Shown here one piece after another: positions 36,741 through 45,120 of a stretch of 64,000 nucleotides of DNA. The notes under the pieces were generated by a model. That model saw only the letters and a list, made by a program, of their open reading frames with translations, was not told where the DNA came from and ran no database searches. How positions within the stretch are numbered: position 1 is the stretch's first letter; every line of letters begins with the position of its first letter. The DNA lies in assembly GCF_009026145.1 (NCBI RefSeq), contig NZ_WBUE01000025.1, forward strand, positions 1 to 64,000, read 5' to 3'. The stretch comes from Hyphomicrobium sp. GTDB taxonomy: Bacteria > Pseudomonadota > Alphaproteobacteria > Rhizobiales > Hyphomicrobiaceae. Position numbers and translations under genes: made by a program.

Positions 36741-38682
36741 CAGCCGCCGACGCTTGCACTAGGCGATGCAAGACCTCTTTGGGCGGCCCGAACGCCTCCA
36801 CCCGTCCAGACCGAAGAATGAGCACCTTGTCGACGTTGTTGAGCAGCGCTGGCCGCAACGTCACGACCACCGCCGTGACGCCCTTGTGCGTGGCGCGGCC
36901 CAGAGTCTCCGTCAGCGCCTGTTCGCCGGCTGCGTCAAGATTGGAGTTTGGCTCGTCGAGCACGACGATTGACGGCTCTCCGAAGAAAGCGCGCGCCAGC
37001 GCGATGCGCTGCCTCTGGCCACCGGAGAGCGGCATTCCGCTCTTGCCCAGCACGGTCTCATATCCGTTTGGCAATTGGCAGACCATCTCGTGGATGCCGG
37101 CGACCATGGCAGCATCGTAGATGCAGGCGTCAGGCAAATCGTTGCGCATGCGGCACACGTTTTCTTTGATGGTGCCTGGAAACAGCTCCACCTCCTGAGG
37201 CAGGTAGCCGATGTATTCGCCAAATTGCCGGCGGTCCCAATTGCGCAGCTCGGTGCCGTCGAGGCGCACCTTTCCGGCCGTGGGAAACAGGCAGCCCACG
37301 AGAATGCGCGCAAGCGTGGACTTTCCCGATCCCGAGGGTCCGACGATGGCGAGGGACTCTCCCGGTCGCAGCTCGAAATTCACACCGTTGAGCACCGGCT
37401 CCTTCGTGCCCGCCGGCAGGTAGAGGATCTTATCGACGCTGAGCCGTCCCTTCGGTTTGGGAAGCTGCAGCCGCGGCTTCTCGCTGCGCAATGCCTCCAC
37501 GGCGGCATCGACGCGCGCGTAGGCAGCCTTCGTCTGCACCAGGGTTCGCCAGCCCTCGATCATACCTTCGAGCGGCTGTAGGCCGCGCGCGGCAATAATG
37601 GAGGCGGCTATCATCATGCCGCCGGTGAGCTCGGCGTGCAACGCCAGATAGGCGCCCCAGCCCAGCACAAGGATCTGCGTGATCAGGCGACAGCACTTCG
37701 ATCCGCCGCTGATCCAGACGTTCCTGTCGAGTGCCCCACTTTGCAGCGTGAGAGCAGGCGCCTGCTCGCGCCCCCAATGGAGAATGCTCTCATTCAACAT
37801 TCCCATGGCATTGATGACCTGCGAATTGCGCGCCAAGGCCTCGGCCTCCGTATCGGCTTGCGCGCCATATGCCCCGGCCTTGCCGAGTCTCTGCGCCGTG
37901 GCTTTCTGATTGATGACCGCGATCCCTATCAGAATGAGACCGGCAGTCAGAGCAATGAACCCGAGGTGCGGGTGGATCAGGAACACGACAGCAAAATAGA
38001 TCGGCGCCAGAGGCGCATCGATGAGCAGCAGCACGATGGGACCCGATAGGAAGTTGCGCACCTGATGCAGGCTGCGCAGCGCCTGCACGTTGCCCCCGTC
38101 GCCTACCCGAGCGTTGCTGACAATGCTCGCGAGCACCGGGCCGCCCAGCAGGGCCTCGTAGGCAGTGGAAAGCCGGACAAGTACCTGGCGGCGCAAGATG
38201 TCGAGAAGGGACAACACGGCAATCAATCCGAGAGCCAGCATCGAGAGCATCAGCAGCGTATCGAGGCTGCGGCTCGTGAGCACACGGTCGGAGATCTGAA
38301 AGAGATAGATCGGCATCGTCAGCATGAGCAGATTGACGACGACCGAAAAGGCAACGATGGGGACCAGGCGCTGCCAGGCAACGAACCGCCACTGCCCCAT
38401 CGGGTCGCTCGGTGCGTCAGCTGATTGTGTTGGCTGTCTCGTCAAGTACGCCATCAGCGGCGCGATCAGCTGAGCCGCCCGCTTTCCGAGCGCCCAACGC
38501 CATCGGCGGACGTCGCGCGCCCACGTTGAGATGTGCGCCGTCGCCTCTGCCTGGGCACGGACCAAGACCCTGGCCGGCTCGACGCCCAACTTGACAAACT
38601 GTTGGCGCCGGGAGCGCATCGCCTTCCGTGCATCTGTGCCCACGGTCATCAAAGCGCTCTTCCTGTTTGGGCTGCGGGTCAC
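36703..38682 (-). CDS. Type I secretion ABC exporter (PrtD family), switch His replaced
   Basis: 659 aa. A hydrophilic N-terminal extension of about 110 residues precedes a six-helix exporter domain (from WRFVAWQRLVPIVAFSVV) and an ATPase domain with Walker A GPSGSGKST, Q-loop IGYLPQEVELF, signature LSGGQRQRIALARA and Walker B IVVLDEPNSNLD. The H-loop reads VVVTLRPALLNNVDK where PrtD relatives have VVITHRP, so the switch His is Leu. All other motifs are intact. No C39 peptidase or CLD domain is present, fitting substrates with C-terminal uncleaved signals. Its start overlaps the stop of the 474-aa gene (ATGA), indicating translational coupling. Confidence 0.85.
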   Translation of the reverse strand: MTRSPNRKSALMTVGTDARKAMRSRRQQFVKLGVEPARVLVRAQAEATAHISTWARDVRRWRWALGKRAAQLIAPLMAYLTRQPTQSADAPSDPMGQWRFVAWQRLVPIVAFSVVVNLLMLTMPIYLFQISDRVLTSRSLDTLLMLSMLALGLIAVLSLLDILRRQVLVRLSTAYEALLGGPVLASIVSNARVGDGGNVQALRSLHQVRNFLSGPIVLLLIDAPLAPIYFAVVFLIHPHLGFIALTAGLILIGIAVINQKATAQRLGKAGAYGAQADTEAEALARNSQVINAMGMLNESILHWGREQAPALTLQSGALDRNVWISGGSKCCRLITQILVLGWGAYLALHAELTGGMMIAASIIAARGLQPLEGMIEGWRTLVQTKAAYARVDAAVEALRSEKPRLQLPKPKGRLSVDKILYLPAGTKEPVLNGVNFELRPGESLAIVGPSGSGKSTLARILVGCLFPTAGKVRLDGTELRNWDRRQFGEYIGYLPQEVELFPGTIKENVCRMRNDLPDACIYDAAMVAGIHEMVCQLPNGYETVLGKSGMPLSGGQRQRIALARAFFGEPSIVVLDEPNSNLDAAGEQALTETLGRATHKGVTAVVVTLRPALLNNVDKVLILRSGRVEAFGPPKEVLHRLVQASAAVGRSSAAGRGPA

Positions 38683-40103
38683 AGCAAGGTGTCGCCGCCG
38701 CGAAGGCCAATGTCCTCAAGTGCCGACGGAAGCGCGGCGACCGTGCCCGCCACATCGTGCGCCATTGCATTGATGGTTGGGTCGTGAAGATGGTCCACGT
38801 GCTCACCGCTCTCGGGGATCACGAGCTGACTTCCATCCGTACGCGCGTCCGCGAAGTCCGAGGGGTGCGCATTGGCCTCCGAGTCCGACTTCAAGGCGAG
38901 GCTGTAGTCGGTGTATTTGCCGCCGTGAAAAAGGGCGTCGGTACCGCTGGCGTCTGAGGCGGAGGCGCCCAGTGCGATCGATCCCGCGGATGCGACCACA
39001 CCAAGCGTGTCGGGGGAGGTCAGCGTCGCAAAGAAGTCCTCGACGAGCAGCGTGGCGGACGCGAAGGGTGTTGCGCTTGCGTCCCCGTCATCGCTCGGTC
39101 CGCAGGCGCAGACACTGTTGAGATGGTCAGGATCGTGCAAGTTGTCGACAAGCTTCCCAGCGCCCTGAAGGAGCGCCCCGAGGGCAGAGTCGGCGCCATT
39201 TAGCTCTGTGGCGATAGCGTCCGTCGTTCCGTCAACGACGTGATCGAGAGCCGTGACGACGCCCGCAAGCTGCATGCCGAGCTCGGACGTGACGCCGTCG
39301 AGCGATGCGCCGATCCCCTCGAGCGTCCGCGAGTTGTTCAACTCATCGAGAAGTGAGTCAGCCGTGCTGCCGACCAGGTCGAGCGTGCCATCCACAATGG
39401 TGTTGAGCGACGTATCGAGGTTGCCCAGCGGCGACGGCAGGTTCACCTCTTTGAGGATGCCGCCGAGAAGCGAGCTCGTGCTCTCGAGGTCGGAGCCCAA
39501 GGTGCTGCTGAGCCTGTCTAACAAAGTCACGACATCGGCCGTGCCGCCTGTCTCCGGAAAAAAGCCAGCATGCAAGGGGCCCCCCTCCATTACGAACCCA
39601 CTGCCGCGTGCGTCAGCGGTGCCGTCGAATGCGCCACCCATGCCCGCGCCCTGGATGAAATCGCCGAGCGTACCGTCGAGCGGCTCCGATGCTTTTGGCT
39701 CCGAGTCTTTGTCGTCCGCTACGGCGCTTGCTGCGACTGCCGCCAATGGCGTCCAATTTCTTGTCGCCTGACTGCCAGCTGCATCCTCATCGTCTGGCAC
39801 GTAGAGCGTCGGCATGCGGTCGGATGCGCTAGCGACAGAACCGTCCTCCTGCTCCCGCGCTAACCGGTCCGCCGCCAATACATCCGAGCCGTCCGGCCAG
39901 GCTCTCGCGTTGCCGCCTAGGAACTCCTGGGCCGCCAGCACCTGCGCCAAATAGAAGGGCCACGTCAGAAAGCTGAAGAGGCCCCTTTCCTTCTCTGCAT
40001 GCCTCACTCCCAAGCTCCGCCATGGACCGTCGAGCTTGCGCCGCTCTGACGGCCCTGCTTCAGGTGCAGACGCTCGGCTTTGCAGCATACCGCGAGCCCT
40101 CAT
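38679..40103 (-). CDS. Acidic low-complexity protein, candidate type I secretion substrate
   Basis: 474 aa, acidic, rich in Ala, Gly, Leu, Asp and Ser, no signal peptide. Residues about 185-340 form weak heptad-like repeats (LLDRLSSTLGSDLESTSSLL, SLNTIVDGTLDLVGSTADSL, SLDGVTSELGMQLAG). The C-terminus is hydrophobic/acidic (VAALPSALEDIGLRGGDTLL). No RTX nonapeptides are seen. The gene overlaps the ABC exporter gene by four bases, the strongest hint that it is exported by it. Alternative starts include ATG 40088. No enzymatic signature was found, so substrate status is inference from context and composition. Confidence 0.55.
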   Translation of the reverse strand: MRARGMLQSRASAPEAGPSERRKLDGPWRSLGVRHAEKERGLFSFLTWPFYLAQVLAAQEFLGGNARAWPDGSDVLAADRLAREQEDGSVASASDRMPTLYVPDDEDAAGSQATRNWTPLAAVAASAVADDKDSEPKASEPLDGTLGDFIQGAGMGGAFDGTADARGSGFVMEGGPLHAGFFPETGGTADVVTLLDRLSSTLGSDLESTSSLLGGILKEVNLPSPLGNLDTSLNTIVDGTLDLVGSTADSLLDELNNSRTLEGIGASLDGVTSELGMQLAGVVTALDHVVDGTTDAIATELNGADSALGALLQGAGKLVDNLHDPDHLNSVCACGPSDDGDASATPFASATLLVEDFFATLTSPDTLGVVASAGSIALGASASDASGTDALFHGGKYTDYSLALKSDSEANAHPSDFADARTDGSQLVIPESGEHVDHLHDPTINAMAHDVAGTVAALPSALEDIGLRGGDTLL

Positions 40104-40167
40104 CCTGCCAGCCGGTGCTCCCGCCCGGATCGCCGGGATGACGACCGGGCGAGAGCACCATCCGTGC

Positions 40168-40776
40168 CTATGCGGGCAGCACGTCGCTCACCGCATCGAG
40201 CGGCAGAGCGTCGAGAGGGAGTTCGCCGACGAGGGGGAGATCGAGACCGCCGACGAGCGGGAGCTGGTCTAAGAGGCCGCCGCCGTCGTCCATCAGCGAC
40301 GAGATCGCTTCAGCGCCGTAGTCCCCCGTTCCAGCATAGGGACCATCATCGACGGGTTTCACTTCGTGCTGGCCAGGCCAGCCGTTGGGGGGACCACCGT
40401 CATCGTCATTCTTGCACCAGTCGTGCTTGTGGTCGTGGTCCTTGTGGTCCTTGCCGCGGCCGTCGTCGTCATCGTCATCGTCCTTCTTGCCATGGTGCTC
40501 CTTGCCGCGGCCGTCGTCATCATCCTTCTTGCCGTGGTGCTCCTTGCCGCGGCCGTCGTCGTCATCGTCCTTCTTGCCGTGGTGCTCCTTGCCGCGGCCG
40601 TCGTCATCATCCTTCTTGCCGTGGTGCTCCTTGCCGCGGCCGTCGTCGTCATCATCCTTCTTGCCGTGGTGCTCCTTGCCGCGGCCGTCCTCTTCGCCGG
40701 GCCGCGGGCCGTACTTCCAGCCAGTGGGCTTTTCCATTTCTTCGGGCTTCGGCTTCTGGTCGGTCTCTACTAACAT
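40168..40776 (-). CDS. Asp/His/Lys tandem-repeat protein, candidate metal-binding secretion substrate
   Basis: 202 aa from ATG 40776, which follows a GAGGG box; the open frame to 40878 is mostly leader. After a polar head (KPKPEEMEKPTGWKYGPRPG) come five near-identical units DGRGKEHHGKKDDD(D), then a sixth degenerate unit GRGKDHKDHDHKHDWCK. The His pairs and Asp runs should bind divalent metals. The C-terminal 60 residues have a different, hydrophobic/acidic character (LLDQLPLVGGLDLPLVG, then LPLDALPLDAVSDVLPA), plausible as an uncleaved type I secretion signal. There is no N-terminal signal peptide and no RTX motif. It lies just upstream of the 474-aa gene, the exporter and the adaptor, on the same strand. 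Confidence 0.6.
   Translation of the reverse strand: MLVETDQKPKPEEMEKPTGWKYGPRPGEEDGRGKEHHGKKDDDDDGRGKEHHGKKDDDDGRGKEHHGKKDDDDDGRGKEHHGKKDDDDGRGKEHHGKKDDDDDDDGRGKDHKDHDHKHDWCKNDDDGGPPNGWPGQHEVKPVDDGPYAGTGDYGAEAISSLMDDGGGLLDQLPLVGGLDLPLVGELPLDALPLDAVSDVLPA
40450..40692. repeat. In-frame minisatellite of 42/45-bp units
   Basis: Five consecutive units encode the KEHHGKK repeat. Unit lengths alternate 45, 42, 45, 42 and then 51 bases, differing only by whole GAC/GAT codons in the Asp run. Near-identity at the DNA level, including synonymous positions, points to recent expansion by slippage or unequal crossing-over. All length differences keep the frame, so the coding function is under selection. 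Confidence 0.8.
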
Positions 40777-40858
40777 TGAGCATACCCTCGTCACTGATGG
40801 GGTTGAGTGACAGCTCCAGATGCGCCCCACGTGGTCCACACCGCGCCGTCTCATACAA

Positions 40859-40885
40859 TGTCCGCCAGGCGCCGGCATGGATGCA
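40859..40885 (-). promoter_or_regulatory. Promoter-like element A, shared with 42384-42410
   Basis: On the minus strand it reads TGCATCC, 14 bases, then CGGACA. It ends 83 bases before the repeat-protein start. 22 of 27 bases are identical with element B upstream of the 95-aa gene. The layout (conserved -35-like and -10-like blocks around a variable spacer) resembles an ECF sigma promoter, and an ECF sigma gene lies between the two copies. Recognition by that sigma factor is inferred. Confidence 0.5.
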
Positions 40886-40990
40886 CAAGTCTTAAAATAA
40901 ATGAGCGGGTTGTGCTAAAAGTCTAGAATTTAAAAAGAATATGTCGCCACGGGTTCGCTAACCGCTCGCCGCCCGCATCCCTTTCGAACG

Positions 40991-41590
40991 CTATTTCAAC
41001 CGCTCGCGAAGAGCGATCAGCTCGCGACGAATCCAGGCCTTTACAGTCCCGATGGGCACGCCCAAGTACTCGGCGATTTCAACGTGCGTGCGGCCGTCTA
41101 CAATGGCCAGGATCAAGCTTGCCCGCCGTCTCGGATCCAATTGCGCCAGACAGGATCGCAAGGCAGCGGATTCGGCCGGGCCCGAGCCGCCGTCTTGCTG
41201 CGCCTGTCGCTGATCGCGGGTTGAGTGCTGGCCGTCCTCGCCAACGGCAAACTCCCTCCCTGCGGCGCGAAGGCTCTTGAGCGCTGTATGACGGACGATC
41301 GTGTAGATCCAAGCTCGGGCCGAGCCTCGCGCGGGATCGAAGCTTCGCGCATCCCTCAGGATCTGAACGAAGGCGTCGTGCACGACGTCCTCGGCACGAT
41401 CCCGGCTGCCGACGATGCGCTGCGCCGCCGCTAGCAACCGAGCGCCCTCGCTGGCATAGATTCTGGCGACCGCCGTCTGCCGTCCGGCGGCACATGCGAG
41501 CAGGGCAGCCTCATAGCTGAGAGGCGGGGTATGAAGCGAGACAGCGGCTTTGCGCTCCCGGGCCTGACCAGCGGCATTGCCAGTTGTCAC
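40991..41590 (-). CDS. ECF-type RNA polymerase sigma factor
   Basis: 199 aa from GTG 41590, preceded by GGGAGCC. The frame is open to 41716, but that start would overlap the promoter-like element at 41688-41712. Region 2 reads AAAQRIVGSRDRAEDVVHDA and FDPARGSARAWIYTIVRHTA; region 4 has LDPRRRASLILAIVDGRTHV and EIAEYLGVPIGTVKAWIRRE, the helix-turn-helix for the -35 element. No anti-sigma factor gene is adjacent. It stands between the 95-aa gene and the secretion operon, all on the minus strand, and probably directs their transcription. Confidence 0.85.
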   Translation of the reverse strand: MTTGNAAGQARERKAAVSLHTPPLSYEAALLACAAGRQTAVARIYASEGARLLAAAQRIVGSRDRAEDVVHDAFVQILRDARSFDPARGSARAWIYTIVRHTALKSLRAAGREFAVGEDGQHSTRDQRQAQQDGGSGPAESAALRSCLAQLDPRRRASLILAIVDGRTHVEIAEYLGVPIGTVKAWIRRELIALRERLK

Positions 41591-41687
41591 GCCCGGCTCC
41601 CTAAGTCGTTTGGCAGAGGCGGAATCGCTCACGGCGCTAGCGCAGTCGGACCTCCCCGAAGGCCACCGAAGCCGGCTGCTCCTTCTC

Positions 41688-41712
41688 AACGGCCAGTCGC
41701 CAAGAGTGTTCC
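41688..41712 (-). promoter_or_regulatory. GGAAC-N16-CGTT promoter before the ECF sigma gene
   Basis: On the minus strand GGAAC (41712-41708) is followed after 16 bases by CGTT (41691-41688), 98 bases upstream of the GTG start. This is a perfect EcfG-type consensus. The sigma gene could therefore belong to the general stress regulon or be autoregulated. The rest of 41591-41955 shows no gene. Confidence 0.55.
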
Positions 41713-41955
41713 TCAATGAACTCCTAAGCGTCAGCAGGGGCGAGGATCAGGTGAGCAACGCGAATAGTTCACGCTGCTTTCTCCGCAGTTGGCATCCCGC
41801 TGCCAAATGGGGAAGAGAGGCTCGAACCGGGCGCCGCATCCATCCTGCCTCGATCTCGGCGTGGCCTTTCGTCGCGTCGAAGTGTAGGGAATGGCTTCAG
41901 ACTTCGAGCAGGCTCCAACGGCGAGGCTGCCAGGCGCGATCCGACTTCAGATGGA

Positions 41956-42243
41956 TCATGCGGGCGAATCGTCAGGGATGTCGATCGTGTCGATCGGCAT
42001 CGCGTCGAGCCCGCTAGAGGACGAATCGAGGAGTTCGATGGCGTAGTCGACGGCCGTGGCGGCCGGCAGCGAGGCCAAGTAGCTGTGCAGGTCAGCCATG
42101 TCGTTGTCGCCATCGCGGGTCTCAGGGTAGGGGTTAGGCAGGCACGTCGGCTCAGGCTCGCCGCCGGGCTCTTCCGGCCTGGAGTAGACCTGGTCGGTGT
42201 CGTGCTTCGTGACGTCCTTGAACCCGCTAGCGCGGCGACCCAT
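41956..42243 (-). CDS. Small acidic hypothetical protein of the secretion locus
   Basis: 95 aa. ATG 42243 lies seven bases after AAGGAGC. The N-terminal half is polar and Pro-rich (PEEPGGEPEPTCLPNPYPET). The C-terminal half carries a helix (LHSYLASLPAATAVDYAIEL) and an acidic tail (DSSSSGLDAMPIDTIDIPDD). No signal peptide is present. A promoter-like element shared with the repeat-protein gene lies 141 bases upstream, so the two are probably co-regulated. It may be another secreted product or an accessory factor; no family recognised. Confidence 0.6.
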   Translation of the reverse strand: MGRRASGFKDVTKHDTDQVYSRPEEPGGEPEPTCLPNPYPETRDGDNDMADLHSYLASLPAATAVDYAIELLDSSSSGLDAMPIDTIDIPDDSPA

Positions 42244-42383
42244 CAGACTGCTCCTTGTGGTGTCGGACCCCTGGAAAGCAGCTTGTCGGTTGGGATGAGG
42301 CCCATGTGGCGATCCTCACTCAGGGTTGTATTCAACGGTCATCGCGAACGCGCTAACGCGCTCTATGGACCCTCGTCCAATAC

Positions 42384-42410
42384 TGTCCGGCAGGCACCGA
42401 AACGGATGCA
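42384..42410 (-). promoter_or_regulatory. Promoter-like element B, shared with 40859-40885
   Basis: Minus strand TGCATCC, 14 bases, CGGACA, as in element A. Shared blocks on the plus strand are TGTCCG, CAGGC, CCG and GGATGCA. It lies 141 bases before the 95-aa gene. Similarity continues a few bases downstream (GTCCAATAC here, GTCTCATACAA at A). Confidence 0.5.
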
Positions 42411-42799
42411 GTAGCATGAAAAATCTCGATAGCTCCCTTGAGCCTACCGTGAGCAATCTCGGTCCCGGAATGGCAGCGAACTCCGGCCCAACCCCAATCC
42501 GCCGGAGCTCGACTGCCTAGATCCACCTTCCGCGGGGTGATTGACGTCCAATCTGCCGACGCCAACGGCGTTGATTGCGAGGCGCCGATGACCGCTAATA
42601 GGTATGGACCGGCTGCTTCCCCGGAACGGCGGGTTAGCCTGAAGGGCTCACCGCCTCGATCAGGAGAAGCAGCCTATGACGAGCGACCACGGGCGCAACG
42701 CCCACGCGTGCCGACAGGAAGCTCGACGTGGGGCATGAACGTGGTGGCCAACTGACGTCGGCTCAGGGCCGAAGCGGACCTCTTGGGCTGCGGTATCAA
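42411..42799. other. Intergenic region, nothing recognised
   Basis: Short plus-strand frames (for example 42537-42755) have no start signals or domain features. No terminator-like hairpin with a T-run was seen after the P-type ATPase gene that ends at 42800. Confidence 0.4.
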
Positions 42800-45088
42800 T
42801 CACACGCCGGCCGCCGCTTCATAAATATCCTCCTCCTGCGCGTTGTGGATGCGTACGAGGGCTTCGATGGCGCCGATCACCCGCTGCGCATCGCGCACGA
42901 GGTACTTGTCTGCATCCTCGGCCCGCAAACCATGTGCGAGCCGCGATAGGAGCCTTGCCTGGTGCAGGATCTCGCGGTGCGCCCGGCTCATGGCGGACAA
43001 GCCGTGGCCATCAGCCAGTAGCTTCGAGAGGCGCGGATAGAGCGCGCTTTCATCCTCGCGCTCGTGCGCCACGACGGTATCCTCGATGATCGTGTGCGCG
43101 CTGAGAATGAGGTCGACCGCGCGCTGACCGCTCGCATCGTCGAGTGCATCCGATATGGACCGCAGCTTGTCCAGCTCCTGCTCGAGCAGGCGATGTTCCT
43201 CGCCGAGGGCACGTGCCATCTCGCCGGGCAGACCCTCACGGCGCGGGCGCCAGCCGGGCGCCAGCGCCCGCAGTGCGTTGAGGATCACGGCGACGTCGAT
43301 GGCCTCCTGCGTCAGAGCCCCGGCCACCGGCGTCAGCCAGCCGAAGGCGGCAAAGCCCATAGCGAGGCCGGAAAGACCCATACCGGCGACGATGCTCTGG
43401 ATGGCGATCCGCCGCGCCCGCCGAGCGATGGCGACGGCCTCGGACACGCGATCGAGCCTGTCGACGACGATGACAACGTCGGCCGCCTCCGAGGAGGCGC
43501 TGGCGCCACGGGCGCCGAGCGCCACACCCACGTCGGCGGCGGCGAGGGCGGGCGCGTCGTTGATGCCGTCGCCCACCATCAGGGTCGGATGCATGCGGCT
43601 TTCCATGCTCACCGCGTCGACTTTATCGGACGGCACCCGGTCGGAGAGTACCGCGTCGATATCCAGCGCCGCGGCAATCGTTTCCGCCGCGTCGGCATGA
43701 TCACCCGTGACCATCACGATCCGGGCCACACCGGCCGAGCGGAGCGATTGCACCGCGCGCGGGGTATCCTTGCGCAGCTCGTCGGCAAGCAGCAACGCGC
43801 CAACGACGCGGTCATCCACCGACACGAATACGCTGAGCGCGGATCGCCAGGAGGCGCGGCGTAAGGCGCGCGCCACCCACTCGTCCAACGCGCGCGCACC
43901 AAAAATGAGCTGGTGCGAGCCGACGCGGACCCTGTGTCCATCGACCACGCCTTCGAGCCCAGAGCCCATCACCTCATGCACCTGCCGCGGCATTTGTAGA
44001 AAAAGCCCTCTGCCGGTGGCGGCCGCCACGATCGCGGCGGCGACGACGTGCTGCGATGCCTGCTCCAAGGATCCCGCCAACCGCAACACTTCGCCGGCGT
44101 CTGCGTTGGGCGCCGTCTCAACGGTGATCAGGCGTGCACCGCCGACGGTCAGGGTACCCGTCTTATCGAACAGCACGGTATGCGTCCGAGCCAGGGCATC
44201 GAGCGGCGCGCTGCCCTTGATGATGATGCCCCGGCGCGCGGCCTGCGAGACCCCGGCAATAAAGGCGACAGGGGCTGCCAGGATGAGCGGGCACGGTGTG
44301 GCGACCACCAGGACGGCGAGGCCGCGAATGGCATCTCCCGATAGCGCCCACGCGAGACCGGCGATGGCGACGGTCAGCGGCAGCAACAGCAACGCATAGC
44401 GATCCGCCAGTCTGATGAATGGCGCCTTCACAGTCTGCGCGGCGGTGACGAGCCGGACGATGCCGGCGTAGGTGCTCTCCTCGGCCGTAGCCGTCGCCGT
44501 GATCTCGAAAGTGTCGCCGGCATTCAGCGTGCCACTGCGGGCGCTCGCGCCGGTCTGGCGCGTGACGGGAATGGGCTCCCCGGTGAGCGCCGATTCATCG
44601 AGCACCGCCACCGGAGAAGCGATCAGTCCATCGACGGGAACGATCTCGCCGGCGCGGACGAGGATCGCGTCGCCGACCCTCACCTCGCGGATGTCGATGT
44701 CCGTGACCGTCTGGTCGCTGCGACGGTGCGCCCGTCGCGGTGCGCGATCAACGAGCGACTTCAGGTTGCGCTCGGCGCGCGCAACCGCGTAGTCCTCGAG
44801 CACCGTGCCGCCCGTGTACATGATGGCGACGACGATGGCGGCCAGGGACTGATCGAGGATGAGAGCGCCACCCATGGCCAGAAGGGCGATGGGATCGACA
44901 CCCATGCGTCCGGCTGCCAGATCGCGCACGATGGAGACGGCAAGGGCGATGACGACAGGAACCGTGGCCGCCGTCCATATCCACGCGGCCGTGGCGCGGT
45001 AGCCGACAAGATCAGCAAAGCCACCCAAGGCCAGGCCGAGCAAGGCGACAAGGATGAGGGCGCGCCTGGCGAAGCGTTCGTTGATCAT
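42800..45088 (-). CDS. P1B-5-type metal-transporting ATPase with C-terminal hemerythrin domain
   Basis: 762 aa. P-type core: actuator loop LDESALTGEPIPVTRQTG, membrane metal site VVATPCPLILAAPVAF (TPCP, about residues 264-267), phosphorylation site DKTGT (about 308-312), MVTGDHADAA and GDGINDAPALAAADVG. There is no N-terminal heavy-metal-associated domain. Residues about 640-755 form a hemerythrin-like four-helix domain with ligands in EEHRLLEQ, VAHEREDESALYP, RAHREIL and RIHNAQEEDIYE. TPCP plus a C-terminal hemerythrin defines the P1B-5 group, which includes Sinorhizobium meliloti Nia, linked to Ni and Fe. It follows cytochrome b561 by 32 bases, downstream of the two-component genes. Confidence 0.85.
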   Translation of the reverse strand: MINERFARRALILVALLGLALGGFADLVGYRATAAWIWTAATVPVVIALAVSIVRDLAAGRMGVDPIALLAMGGALILDQSLAAIVVAIMYTGGTVLEDYAVARAERNLKSLVDRAPRRAHRRSDQTVTDIDIREVRVGDAILVRAGEIVPVDGLIASPVAVLDESALTGEPIPVTRQTGASARSGTLNAGDTFEITATATAEESTYAGIVRLVTAAQTVKAPFIRLADRYALLLLPLTVAIAGLAWALSGDAIRGLAVLVVATPCPLILAAPVAFIAGVSQAARRGIIIKGSAPLDALARTHTVLFDKTGTLTVGGARLITVETAPNADAGEVLRLAGSLEQASQHVVAAAIVAAATGRGLFLQMPRQVHEVMGSGLEGVVDGHRVRVGSHQLIFGARALDEWVARALRRASWRSALSVFVSVDDRVVGALLLADELRKDTPRAVQSLRSAGVARIVMVTGDHADAAETIAAALDIDAVLSDRVPSDKVDAVSMESRMHPTLMVGDGINDAPALAAADVGVALGARGASASSEAADVVIVVDRLDRVSEAVAIARRARRIAIQSIVAGMGLSGLAMGFAAFGWLTPVAGALTQEAIDVAVILNALRALAPGWRPRREGLPGEMARALGEEHRLLEQELDKLRSISDALDDASGQRAVDLILSAHTIIEDTVVAHEREDESALYPRLSKLLADGHGLSAMSRAHREILHQARLLSRLAHGLRAEDADKYLVRDAQRVIGAIEALVRIHNAQEEDIYEAAAGV

Positions 45089-45120
45089 GCGCGCTGCTCG
45101 AAGGTGCGCCGCACAGCAAG

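Noticed and set aside
40430-40700. CRISPR-like array at the tandem repeat
   Set aside because: Units are contiguous without unique spacers and are in frame within a protein gene.
40359-40810. Open frames antisense or out of frame to the tandem repeat (Val/Leu-rich, Ser/Pro-rich, Thr/Ala-rich)
   Set aside because: They exist only because the repeat units have lengths divisible by three, which keeps all frames open; no start signals or conservation expected.
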